From: Bacteroidales bacterium
GTDB taxonomy: Bacteria > Bacteroidota > Bacteroidia > Bacteroidales > P3
Direction: 5' to 3'
Assembly (NCBI GenBank): GCA_900769785.1
Contig: CAAGHV010000086.1
Location: 1 to 10,118 of the forward strand
Length of the DNA: 10,118 nucleotides
This document shows, one piece after another, positions 1 to 7,115 of the stretch. A program made the position numbers and the translations under genes. The notes beneath the pieces are model-generated. The model had not been told where the DNA came from. It did no database searches and worked only from the letters and a program-made list of their open reading frames with translations. Each line of letters opens with the position of its first letter. Position 1 is the stretch's first letter.

Positions 1-1055
1 CCATGCTCGAGCTGGAAAGCGGTAGCAACGACCCCATGGCATACATACTCACCGTCACGCTTATCGGCATACTCCAAGCCGCCCAAGGCGAAATGCCGGG
101 TGTGTGGCAAACGGTGTTTGTGGTGCTTATGCAGCTGGTAATAGGCGCGGCAATGGGTTTTTTCTTAGGCAAGCTATTGGTTTGGGGCATTAACAAACTG
201 CAGATAGACAACGCCTCGCTCTTTCCTATACTCATACTCACGTGCAGCATTTTCATATTCTCCGTCACCTACTTCATGCAGGGCAACGGATACCTGGCCG
301 TGTATATAGGAGGGCTGGTAATCGGCAACAGCAATATGGTACACCGCCGTTCAACCATGCGCTTCTTCGACGGTATTTCGTGGCTGGCACAGCTGCTCAT
401 GTTCTTGCTCTTGGGTTTGCTGGTACGTCCACACGAGCTGGTGCCCATCATAGTGCCGGGTCTTATTGTCAGCTTCCTCATGATATTTGTTTCCCGCCCC
501 ATAGGCGTGCTGCTAACCCTGCTGCCTTTCCGCAAAATGAACGTTAGAGACAAAATGTTTGTATCGTGGTGCGGACTGAGGGGCGCCGTGCCCATCATCT
601 TCGCCATCATGGCATTGGCCGCCGATGTGCCTCATGCACGAGGTATTTTCAACATAGTTTTCTTCTGCACCTTAGTCTCGCTAATAGTACAAGGCACCTC
701 ACTGTCGCTGATGGCCAAATGGCTTGGAGTGTTGGAAAAACCCGACCCACTCAAGTCGCCCAAGCACTTCGATATAGAACTGCCCGAGGACGTGAAGAGC
801 GAAGTGAGCGAGATAGAAGTGAACGAAAACATACTGCGCCACGGCAAATACCTGATGAACCTTGGAATGCCGGAGAACACACTGGTGATTATGGTCAAGC
901 GCGACGATGCTTTCTTTGTGCCCACAGGCAAGACCGAACTTCGGATACACGACAAACTGCTGGTGATTACCGACAACAAGGCAACCCTGGTGGAAACCTA
1001 CGAGAAACTGAACATACCTTTGGAACCTGCGGTAGAAACCAACCCCGAGGCCTAG
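1..1055 (+). CDS. nhaP2: K+(Na+)/H+ antiporter, NhaP2/CvrA type, CPA1 family (5' end outside window)
   Basis: Inner-membrane monovalent cation/proton antiporter, likely for K+ or Na+ and pH homeostasis. The frame is open from the left edge and 350 residues are visible. The ATG at position 3 is internal, because it lies just before the conserved acidic motif LELESGSNDP, which sits mid-membrane in CPA1 antiporters. Family members are roughly 480-490 residues, so about 130-140 are missing. Several hydrophobic helices follow, including the conserved segment SWCGLRGAVPI (visible residues 188-198), ending near visible residue 235. The tail from about 255 to 335 resembles an RCK_C/TrkA-C regulatory domain, with a run around GMPENTLVIMVKR and a LLVITD strand. 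This domain binds ligands and gates transport in related proteins. Ion preference cannot be read from the sequence. Possible weak terminator just downstream. The family call is firm; the exact NhaP2 name is less so. Confidence 0.88.
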   Translation, partial: MLELESGSNDPMAYILTVTLIGILQAAQGEMPGVWQTVFVVLMQLVIGAAMGFFLGKLLVWGINKLQIDNASLFPILILTCSIFIFSVTYFMQGNGYLAVYIGGLVIGNSNMVHRRSTMRFFDGISWLAQLLMFLLLGLLVRPHELVPIIVPGLIVSFLMIFVSRPIGVLLTLLPFRKMNVRDKMFVSWCGLRGAVPIIFAIMALAADVPHARGIFNIVFFCTLVSLIVQGTSLSLMAKWLGVLEKPDPLKSPKHFDIELPEDVKSEVSEIEVNENILRHGKYLMNLGMPENTLVIMVKRDDAFFVPTGKTELRIHDKLLVITDNKATLVETYEKLNIPLEPAVETNPEA

Positions 1056-1069
1056 ATGGCTCGAAACCA

Positions 1070-1094
1070 AAGCCGAATAAAAAACTATCGGCTT
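1070..1094 (+). terminator. Weak hairpin after the antiporter gene
   Basis: Inverted repeat AAGCCGA / TCGGCTT (7 bp, 11-nt A-rich loop), 15 nt after the antiporter stop. CCA and TGG could add outer pairs past a bulge. No clear T-tract follows, so it is a possible but unproven terminator. Confidence 0.35.
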
Positions 1095-1095
1095 A

Positions 1096-1129
1096 TTGGT
1101 GCGTGATAAAGATAAATTTAGTATCTTTG
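1096..1129 (+). promoter_or_regulatory. Bacteroidetes-type promoter for the thiamine-binding/ZIP/rlmD operon
   Basis: TATCTTTG at 1122-1129 matches the Bacteroidetes -7 consensus TAnnTTTG and lies 23 nt before the ATG at 1153. The upstream box is weak: TTGG at 1096-1099 is the best candidate, spaced 22 bp, slightly longer than the usual 19-20. No other TAnnTTTG core was found between this point and rlmD. Confidence 0.6.
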
Positions 1130-1152
1130 CATTTTGAACCAAAACTAACACT

Positions 1153-1464
1153 ATGTCTGTACTACTTGAATTTGCGATGTTTCCGACCGATAAGAGCGAG
1201 AGCGTAAGCCCTTATGTGAGCCGTATATTGGCTCATATCGATGCCTCGCCCTACCAATATATGCTTACCGCCATGGGTACAATTGTCGAAACAGCCACCA
1301 TCGACGAGGCCCTTGCTTTGGTAAAAGAGTGCTATCAGCTGCTTGCACCCGACTGCAACCGCGTATATTCAACCCTTACTTTCGACATTCGGCAGGGCCA
1401 TAGCGGTCGGCTCGAAGGAAAGGTCAAGTCTATCGACGATAAAATTCAACGCAAAAGAAAATAA
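1153..1464 (+). CDS. MTH1187-family (YkoF-like) thiamine-binding protein
   Basis: A 103-residue protein of the MTH1187/DUF77 family, small ferredoxin-like-fold proteins related to the YkoF domain that bind thiamine or its HMP moiety. Family landmarks are all present: EFAMFPTD near the N-terminus (6-13), SVSPYV (17-22), MLTAMGTIVE (37-46) and the C-terminal GRLEGKVKSID (85-95). The length matches stand-alone family members, there is no signal peptide, and it is predicted cytoplasmic. It is the first gene after the TATCTTTG promoter, and the ZIP transporter gene starts 11 nt after its stop, so the two are almost certainly co-transcribed. No thiamine ABC transporter or thiamine biosynthesis gene is visible, so the biological role (thiamine storage, sensing or delivery) remains inference. 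No Shine-Dalgarno is seen; the start is the first ATG after the promoter and fits the family N-terminus. Confidence 0.85.
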   Translation: MSVLLEFAMFPTDKSESVSPYVSRILAHIDASPYQYMLTAMGTIVETATIDEALALVKECYQLLAPDCNRVYSTLTFDIRQGHSGRLEGKVKSIDDKIQRKRK

Positions 1465-1475
1465 CCTACTGCACG

Positions 1476-2258
1476 ATGAAGATAGTATATTGCTACGCCT
1501 TTATAATACTGGGGATAGTGGTGTGGGCACTGCTAATACCTACCAAAAAGAAGATAAACCCCAAGCTGATGGAGCTTACCACCACCTTTGGCGGCGCGTT
1601 TTTGTTTGCCACCTGCTTTCTGCAGCTGGTGCCACACTTGTTTTTTCCCCACATACACGAACATGCCGGGGTGTGTATCCACGAGCATGGCCATGGGCTG
1701 CTTAGCCTTCTCAAACCGGGGGTATGGGTGCTGGTGGGCTTTGTGGTTCAGCTGCTGCTCGAGACCCTGACCCGCGGAATCGAACACGGGCACAACCACG
1801 CTGACACTTGCACACACTCCCACCACGACCACGCTTGTCCTATCACAGGACTGCTTATAGGGCTTTCACTCCACGCATTTATGGAGGGTATGCCACTCAC
1901 ATTCGGCTCCGACGAGGTGCACTGGGGGCTGCTATACGGCATAATACTTCACAACATTCCCGTATCGCTAATATTGGTAACGCTGTTTATCAACCACGGC
2001 TACAGCACAGCCAAATCGGCAGGCCTGCTGTCGCTATTCGCTGTGATGACTCCGCTGGGATCCATCTTCAACCGTTACCTGCTTGTGAATGTGGATAATA
2101 TAGAACAGCCCGTGATGGGGATAGTAATTGGAATCCTACTACACGTTAGCGTGAGCATACTCTTCGATCACGACAACAACAGGTATTCGCCCCTCAAGTT
2201 CCTACTCATAATAGTGGCATTCGTGCTTGCATATATGGTGCCGGGCTGCCAACACTGA
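1476..2258 (+). CDS. ZIP-family divalent metal transporter
   Basis: A 260-residue polytopic inner-membrane protein that probably imports Zn2+ or a similar divalent cation. About eight hydrophobic segments are visible, near 4-21, 34-56, 78-98, 121-137, 152-173, 180-197, 213-230 and 240-256, as in ZIP proteins. TM4 carries the metal-site motif H133-x3-E137-G138 and TM5 carries H159-N-I-P. The classic TM5 HExPHE is replaced by HNIPVS, so the second His and Glu are absent. Two histidine-rich stretches are present: residues 59-74 in the TM2-TM3 loop, and residues 104-119 before TM4 (HGHNHADTCTHSHHDHAC). Such loops commonly bind or sense metal. It lies 11 nt after the thiamine-binding gene and 40 nt before rlmD, consistent with one operon. 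The family call is strong; metal specificity is unknown. Confidence 0.88.
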   Translation: MKIVYCYAFIILGIVVWALLIPTKKKINPKLMELTTTFGGAFLFATCFLQLVPHLFFPHIHEHAGVCIHEHGHGLLSLLKPGVWVLVGFVVQLLLETLTRGIEHGHNHADTCTHSHHDHACPITGLLIGLSLHAFMEGMPLTFGSDEVHWGLLYGIILHNIPVSLILVTLFINHGYSTAKSAGLLSLFAVMTPLGSIFNRYLLVNVDNIEQPVMGIVIGILLHVSVSILFDHDNNRYSPLKFLLIIVAFVLAYMVPGCQH

Positions 2259-2298
2259 TGTTATAACCAACTATGATTATATTTTAAACAACGATACA

Positions 2299-3732
2299 AT
2301 GAAAATGCGCAAACCCAAGCAAGAGATAATACTTGCCGATGTTGAAATCACCGACGCAGGTAGCGAAGGTAACGCCATTGCCCGTGTGGACAATATGGTG
2401 GTGTTTGTACCCTTCGTGGTGCCGGGCGACGTGGTGGATATAAAGGTGTACAAAAAAAAGAAGAACTACGCCGAAGGCCGTGCTGTGGCTATCAAAAAGC
2501 TGTCGCCACTGCGCAGCGAGGTCCGTTGCCCACACTTCGGAACCTGCGGCGGATGCCGTTGGCAAAACATGGACTACGCCGAACAGCTCAAGTATAAGCA
2601 CAAGCAAGTGGTAGATAACCTCGAGCGATTGGGCAAGATTGACACGACTAATATTTCGCCAATATGCGGCTCCGACAATATTTTCTACTATCGCAACAAG
2701 CTCGAATACACGTTCTCTAACCGCCCTTGGATAAGCACCGAGGATATTAATAACCCCGACTTTGTGCCCCAACCCAACGCCTTGGGATTCCACATCCCGG
2801 GTTTGTTCGACAAGATACTCGATATAGAGCATTGTGCCTTGCAGGAAAACTTTTCCAACGAGATACGCTTAACCATAAAGGAATACGCTTTGCAGAACAA
2901 TTTGGAGTTCTACGATATACGCAACCACACGGGCTATCTGAGAAACATAGTTATCCGCAATACCTCCATCGGCGAATGGATGCTGGTGGTTATAGTGGCC
3001 AAAAACCAACCCGAACTGCTGATGCCTATGATGGAGTTCCTACACCAACGTTTCCCGCAGATAACTTCGCTACAATATATAGTAAACGAAAAACTCAACG
3101 ACTCCTACACCGATTTGGACGTTGTTACCTACAGTGGCAACGACTATGTGGTGGAAAACATGCCTGCCTACCGCGGCGAAGGCAATCCGTTGGAGTTTAA
3201 GATTGGCCCCAAATCCTTCTATCAGACAAACTCGGCACAGGCATATAAGCTATATAGTTTCGCCGCCGACTTTGCCGACTTGCAGGGCAACGAGGTTGTC
3301 TATGACCTCTATACTGGTACCGGAACCATAGCCAACTTTGTGGCTCGCTTATGTAGTAAAGTAGTAGGTGTGGAGTATGTGGAAGATGCCATACTCGATG
3401 CACGCCACAACTCGCAGCGCAACGGGATAACCAACACCGTGTTCTATGCCGGCGATATGGCGAAGGTGCTGACTGAAGATTTCGTGTCTCAGAATGGTAA
3501 ACCCGACGTGGTTATTACCGACCCACCCCGTGCCGGAATGCACGAAAAGGTGGTTGAGCAACTGCTCAAAGCCGCACCTAGAAAGATAGTTTACATTAGT
3601 TGTAATCCTGCCACACAGGCTCGCGATGTGATGTTGTTGTCGGATAAATATGCCGTCGGACGCATACAGCCGGTGGATATGTTCCCACACACTCAACATG
3701 TCGAGAACGTGGTAGAACTTATACTGAAATAA
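2299..3732 (+). CDS. rlmD: 23S rRNA (uracil-C5)-methyltransferase RlmD/RumA family
   Basis: SAM-dependent RNA m5U methyltransferase, 477 residues from this start. By homology it methylates a uridine of 23S rRNA (U1939 in E. coli for RlmD). An N-terminal TRAM RNA-binding domain spans about 9-65. A [4Fe-4S] cluster site follows the RlmD pattern with C77, C83, C86 (within CGGCRWQ) and C179. The Rossmann methyltransferase domain shows FYQTN (307-311), the SAM loop DLYTGTGT (336-343), GVE (357-359), DPPRAG (408-413), the nucleophile C435 in SCNPAT (434-439) and the general base E469 in HTQHVE. The frame is open upstream to an ATG at 2227, but that overlaps the ZIP gene and adds 24 residues with no TRAM similarity, so the ATG at 2299 is preferred. 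The enzyme could be an RlmCD-like variant with a second target; the motifs do not decide this. Confidence 0.93.
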   Translation: MKMRKPKQEIILADVEITDAGSEGNAIARVDNMVVFVPFVVPGDVVDIKVYKKKKNYAEGRAVAIKKLSPLRSEVRCPHFGTCGGCRWQNMDYAEQLKYKHKQVVDNLERLGKIDTTNISPICGSDNIFYYRNKLEYTFSNRPWISTEDINNPDFVPQPNALGFHIPGLFDKILDIEHCALQENFSNEIRLTIKEYALQNNLEFYDIRNHTGYLRNIVIRNTSIGEWMLVVIVAKNQPELLMPMMEFLHQRFPQITSLQYIVNEKLNDSYTDLDVVTYSGNDYVVENMPAYRGEGNPLEFKIGPKSFYQTNSAQAYKLYSFAADFADLQGNEVVYDLYTGTGTIANFVARLCSKVVGVEYVEDAILDARHNSQRNGITNTVFYAGDMAKVLTEDFVSQNGKPDVVITDPPRAGMHEKVVEQLLKAAPRKIVYISCNPATQARDVMLLSDKYAVGRIQPVDMFPHTQHVENVVELILK

Positions 3733-3737
3733 CGTGT

Positions 3738-3771
3738 AGCAAAGGCAACGACAACTGTCGTTGCCTTTGCT
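3738..3771 (+). terminator. Perfect 16-bp hairpin after rlmD
   Basis: The left arm 3738-3753 (AGCAAAGGCAACGACA) is fully complementary to the right arm 3756-3771, beginning 5 nt after the rlmD stop. Physically the loop is probably AACT with 15 pairs. Only a short T-poor stretch follows (TGTTGATAGG), so it may work as a weak intrinsic terminator or as a 3'-end-protecting stem-loop. It marks the end of the operon from about 1130. Confidence 0.7.
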
Positions 3772-3842
3772 GTTGATAGGCTTTGGCCCATGGGCTCATT
3801 GTTACCATCCCACTGGGGCTGTAAAGAATTTTCTTGCAACAG

Positions 3843-3873
3843 TTTGTAGATTCGTTAAAAAAATGTACCTTTG
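3843..3873 (+). promoter_or_regulatory. Promoter of uvrA
   Basis: TTTG at 3843-3846, a 19-bp spacer, then TACCTTTG at 3866-3873: an exact match to the Bacteroidetes TTTG / TAnnTTTG promoter layout. Transcription would begin a few bases downstream, leaving a leader of about 90 nt before uvrA. Confidence 0.8.
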
Positions 3874-3896
3874 CACCGACAACCGGCAAAGGTGCA
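3867..3896 (+). repeat. Overlapping dyads at the uvrA promoter and start site
   Basis: ACCTTTGC (3867-3874) is the reverse complement of GCAAAGGT (3886-3893), separated by 11 nt. A second pair, TGCACC (3872-3877) and GGTGCA (3891-3896), overlaps it. The first dyad covers the -7 box and the likely transcription start, so it is placed like an operator. No regulator can be named from the sequence. Confidence 0.55.
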
Positions 3897-3957
3897 TTTT
3901 TGTTGTTATTGTAGTTAAGTCGTAAGCAACAATTAGATAGAATATATAACATATTAT

Positions 3958-3962
3958 AGGAG
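3958..3962 (+). promoter_or_regulatory. Shine-Dalgarno of uvrA
   Basis: AGGAG lies 6 nt before the ATG at 3969. A clear Shine-Dalgarno is uncommon in Bacteroidota and in this window; it supports the chosen uvrA start. Confidence 0.7.
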
Positions 3963-3968
3963 TATATA

Positions 3969-6788
3969 ATGGAATCGTCGAAATTGGAAATATTAGGAGC
4001 ACGAGAGCATAATCTTCAGAATATAGATATAGATATTCCACGCAACAAACTGGTGGTGATAACAGGTTTGAGTGGTAGTGGCAAGTCGTCGTTGGCATTT
4101 GATACCATATATGCCGAGGGACAGCGTAGGTATATGGAAACATTCTCGGCATACGCACGTCATTTTATTGGTAATATGGAACGTCCGGATGTAGATCAAA
4201 TCAACGGTCTTAGTCCGGTGATATCTATAGAACAGAAGACTACCAACAAGAATCCTCGCTCCACAGTGGGTACTATCACTGAGATATATGATTTTATACG
4301 TCTGTTATATGCTCGTATTGGCGATGCTTATTCATATCTTACCGGAAAACCTATGGTGAAGTATTCCGAGAGTAAGATAGTGGAACTTATAACACAAGAC
4401 TACGAAGGTAAAGATGTATTAGTATTAGCTCCATTGGTAAAACGTCGTAAGGGACACTACCGTGACCTATTTGAGCAAGTAGCCAAGAAAGGTTTTATAA
4501 GGGTAAGAGTAGATGGCGAGATTCGTGAGATAACCTTTGGTATGCAGTTGGATAGATACAAAATACACGATATAGAACTGGTAATAGATAAGGTTAGGGT
4601 AAGCCAATCATCGGATAAGCGGTTGGCCGAAGCCGTGAAGACGGCCTTTAAGCATGGTAAGAATATATTGATGATAAACGACACAGCCGACGATAGTGTT
4701 CGCTATTTCAGCAAGATGCTTATGTGTCCCGATACCGGAATATCATATCCTGAGCCCGAACCAAATACATTCTCATTCAATTCGCCATACGGAGCTTGTC
4801 CTAAATGCAATGGTCTTGGCGAGGTGGCAGAGATAGATATCAATAAGATAATACCCGATAAATCAATGTCGATACGTCAAGGAGGTTTTGAGGTGTTGGG
4901 CAAGTATAGCCCCAATCATTACTTCTACAAGCAACTGGAATTGATAGGAGAGAAGTATGATTTTACTATCGATGAGCCTATATCATCAATACCAGAAGTA
5001 GCTATGGATATAATATTGAATGGTTCTACCGAGGTGTTTGGTATTCATGATTCATATATGACGTTGGAAGATAGTAGCGGTTTCCCCGGTATTGTCAACT
5101 ATATACGTGACTTGGCTAACGACGACACATCGCACAGTGTACAGAAGTGGGCTGCCGGTTTTATGAATCAGACTATATGTCCCGAATGTGGTGGCGCGCG
5201 GCTTAAGAAGGAATCGTTACATTTCTTTATCGATGGTAAGAATATATCCGAACTAGCGATGATGAACCTTACCGAACTTTACGATTGGTTTATAGCTTTG
5301 GAGGATAAGTTAGACGAGCGTAAAAAGGCTGTAGCTCACGAGATAATAAATGAGATAGTGAAGAGGCTACGCTTCCTGTTGGATGTAGGTATAGGCTATC
5401 TTTCGTTAAACAGAAGTTCTCGCAGCCTTTCGGGTGGTGAGTCGCAACGTATAAGATTAGCAACACAGATAGGTTCGCAACTAGTGAATGTACTATATAT
5501 ATTGGACGAGCCAAGTATAGGTTTGCATCAACGAGATAACCTGAAACTTATAGATTCGCTTAAGAAACTGCGTGACATAGGTAACTCGGTGATAGTGGTG
5601 GAACACGACAAGGATATGATTCTGAATGCCGATTATATTATAGATATAGGACCCGGAGCAGGTGTGCATGGAGGTAAGGTGATGGCTGCCGGTACGTTGG
5701 AACAATTTCTAAAACAGCAATCGCTTACCTGCGACTATCTTAACAACAAGCGTAGGATAGAGATACCTAAGCGCCGACCTATAAAGAATTGTAAGCATTT
5801 GGTGCTCTCGGGTGCTACGGGAAACAATCTGAAGAATGTTACCTTGGATATACCTCTGGGTGTGTTTGTATGTATTACTGGTGTGTCGGGTAGTGGTAAA
5901 TCGTCGCTTATCAACGAAACTTTGCATCATATACTTAATAAATATTTCTATAGAGCCAATAAACGGCCACTGCCATATAAGTCTATAGAAGGTGTTAGGA
6001 ATATCGATAAGGTAATAGAGATAGACCAATCGCCTATAGGACGTACACCACGTTCCAATCCTGCCACCTATGTGGGTGTGTTTGACGATATTCGTCAGTT
6101 GTATGCCGAATTGCCTAGTGCCAAGATACGTGGCTATAAGCCGGGACGATTCTCATTCAATGTATCGGGTGGGCGATGTGAAAACTGCAAGGGCGCCGGT
6201 GTGCGTACCATAGAGATGAACTTCCTGCCCGATGTGTATGTCAACTGCGAGGTATGTAATGGCAAGCGCTACAATCGTGAGACACTAGAGATACGCTATA
6301 AAGGAAAATCCATAAGCGATGTGCTGGATATGACTATAAATGAAGCTGTAGAATTCTTTGAGAATATACCCAATATAGTGTCGAAGATACAGACAATAAA
6401 AGATGTGGGGCTTGGATATATAACCCTTGGACAGCAATCAACCACGCTGTCGGGTGGCGAGGCACAACGTGTTAAGTTGGCAACCGAACTATCCAAACGC
6501 GATACCGGCAATACATTATATATATTGGACGAGCCTACTACCGGATTGCACTTCGAAGATGTGCGTGTGCTATTAGAAGTATTACAAAAGTTGGTGGATA
6601 AAGGAAATACTGTATTGGTAATAGAGCACAATATGGATGTTATAAAGGTAGCCGACCATATTATAGATATAGGTCCCGAAGGCGGTATTGGTGGTGGAAC
6701 AGTAGTATGCACCGGAACACCGGAAAAAGTAGCGAAATGTAGCAATAGTTATACCGGAAAATATTTGAAAGATGAACTGAAAATTTAG
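3969..6788 (+). CDS. uvrA: Excinuclease ABC subunit A (UvrA)
   Basis: DNA damage sensor of nucleotide excision repair, a dimeric ATPase that loads UvrB on lesions; 939 residues, the normal length. Two ABC ATPase modules are visible: Walker A GLSGSGKSS (33-41), signature LSGGESQR (487-494) and Walker B with D513/E514; then Walker A GVSGSGKSS (638-646), signature LSGGEAQR (827-834) and D854/E855. The C-terminal zinc module has C737, C740, C760 and C763. The first zinc module is incomplete: C253, C277 and C280 are present but the fourth ligand position is T256 (CPDT instead of CPxC). A further CPECGG motif is at 404-409. The gene has its own promoter, an AGGAG site and a strong terminator, so it appears monocistronic. 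Bacteroidota often carry more than one UvrA; this could be either the main repair protein or a paralogue, which cannot be settled here. Confidence 0.95.
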   Translation: MESSKLEILGAREHNLQNIDIDIPRNKLVVITGLSGSGKSSLAFDTIYAEGQRRYMETFSAYARHFIGNMERPDVDQINGLSPVISIEQKTTNKNPRSTVGTITEIYDFIRLLYARIGDAYSYLTGKPMVKYSESKIVELITQDYEGKDVLVLAPLVKRRKGHYRDLFEQVAKKGFIRVRVDGEIREITFGMQLDRYKIHDIELVIDKVRVSQSSDKRLAEAVKTAFKHGKNILMINDTADDSVRYFSKMLMCPDTGISYPEPEPNTFSFNSPYGACPKCNGLGEVAEIDINKIIPDKSMSIRQGGFEVLGKYSPNHYFYKQLELIGEKYDFTIDEPISSIPEVAMDIILNGSTEVFGIHDSYMTLEDSSGFPGIVNYIRDLANDDTSHSVQKWAAGFMNQTICPECGGARLKKESLHFFIDGKNISELAMMNLTELYDWFIALEDKLDERKKAVAHEIINEIVKRLRFLLDVGIGYLSLNRSSRSLSGGESQRIRLATQIGSQLVNVLYILDEPSIGLHQRDNLKLIDSLKKLRDIGNSVIVVEHDKDMILNADYIIDIGPGAGVHGGKVMAAGTLEQFLKQQSLTCDYLNNKRRIEIPKRRPIKNCKHLVLSGATGNNLKNVTLDIPLGVFVCITGVSGSGKSSLINETLHHILNKYFYRANKRPLPYKSIEGVRNIDKVIEIDQSPIGRTPRSNPATYVGVFDDIRQLYAELPSAKIRGYKPGRFSFNVSGGRCENCKGAGVRTIEMNFLPDVYVNCEVCNGKRYNRETLEIRYKGKSISDVLDMTINEAVEFFENIPNIVSKIQTIKDVGLGYITLGQQSTTLSGGEAQRVKLATELSKRDTGNTLYILDEPTTGLHFEDVRVLLEVLQKLVDKGNTVLVIEHNMDVIKVADHIIDIGPEGGIGGGTVVCTGTPEKVAKCSNSYTGKYLKDELKI

Positions 6789-6810
6789 ATATTTCGGAAT
6801 ATAATAACAG

Positions 6811-6850
6811 AAAATATCAGCCGATAATAGTGTCGGCTGATATTTTTTTT
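6811..6850 (+). terminator. Intrinsic terminator of uvrA
   Basis: AATATCAGCCGA (6813-6824) pairs perfectly with TCGGCTGATATT (6833-6844), and an inner wobble pair plus an A-T pair leave a loop of about 4 nt. A run of eight T (6843-6850) follows directly. It begins 22 nt after the uvrA stop. Confidence 0.9.
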
Positions 6851-6901
6851 CGCCAATAAGCAGCCATTAATCAGATAGATATAAAATATATGAAAAAAAA
6901 G

Positions 6902-6933
6902 TTTGGTAGATATAAAAAAAAGTAGTACCTTTG
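6902..6933 (+). promoter_or_regulatory. Promoter of tRNA-Leu
   Basis: TTTG at 6902-6905, a 20-bp A-rich spacer, then TACCTTTG at 6926-6933, the same -7 sequence as at uvrA. The mature tRNA 5' end lies 18 nt further on. Confidence 0.8.
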
Positions 6934-6951
6934 CACTCGCAAATGAGACCT

Positions 6952-7033
6952 GCGGATGTGGCGTAATTGGTAGCCGCGCTAGACTTAGGATCTAGTGCCG
7001 AGAGGCGTGGGGGTTCGAGTCCCTTCATCCGCA
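6952..7033 (+). tRNA. tRNA-Leu, anticodon TAG
   Basis: An 82-nt cloverleaf. The acceptor stem GCGGATG (6952-6958) pairs with CATCCGC (7026-7032), with discriminator A at 7033. The D arm has stem GCG/CGC and a TAATTGGTAG loop. The anticodon stem CTAGA/TCTAG encloses the loop CTTAGGA with anticodon TAG (6986-6988), reading CUA and other CUN leucine codons. A long variable arm (about 6996-7008) shows a class II tRNA. The T loop TTCGAGT (7014-7020) sits on a 5-bp stem with two G-T pairs. CCA is not encoded. It has its own promoter and terminator and stands alone. Confidence 0.95.
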
Positions 7034-7047
7034 CAGAGATAATGAAT

Positions 7048-7093
7048 AAGCAATAACTTACATGCACAAATGAAAGTTGTTGCTTTTGTTTTA
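7048..7093 (+). terminator. Intrinsic terminator of tRNA-Leu
   Basis: AAGCAATAACTT (7048-7059) pairs with AAGTTGTTGCTT (7074-7085) with one wobble pair and a 14-nt loop. The T-rich stretch TTTTGTTTT follows. It separates the tRNA from ftcD; no consensus TAnnTTTG promoter was found between here and the ftcD start. Confidence 0.7.
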
Positions 7094-7115
7094 TAAAATG
7101 ACACAGTAAACACTA

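Noticed and set aside
566..1207. 213-codon plus-strand frame overlapping the antiporter 3' end
   Set aside because: It is out of frame with a clear RCK_C-containing gene, has an Arg/His-rich composition, and runs across the intergenic promoter.
2227..2298. Upstream ATG start for rlmD
   Set aside because: It overlaps the ZIP gene and adds residues with no TRAM similarity; the ATG at 2299 fits the family N-terminus.
3786..3795. Perfect 10-bp palindrome GCCCATGGGC
   Set aside because: It is short and isolated, with no link to a promoter box; reasonable by chance in this length.
6867..7067. Minus-strand 66-codon frame over the tRNA-Leu
   Set aside because: It is antisense to the tRNA; its KGLEPPRLSALDPKSSAATNYA-type product is the familiar spurious translation of a tRNA-Leu gene.
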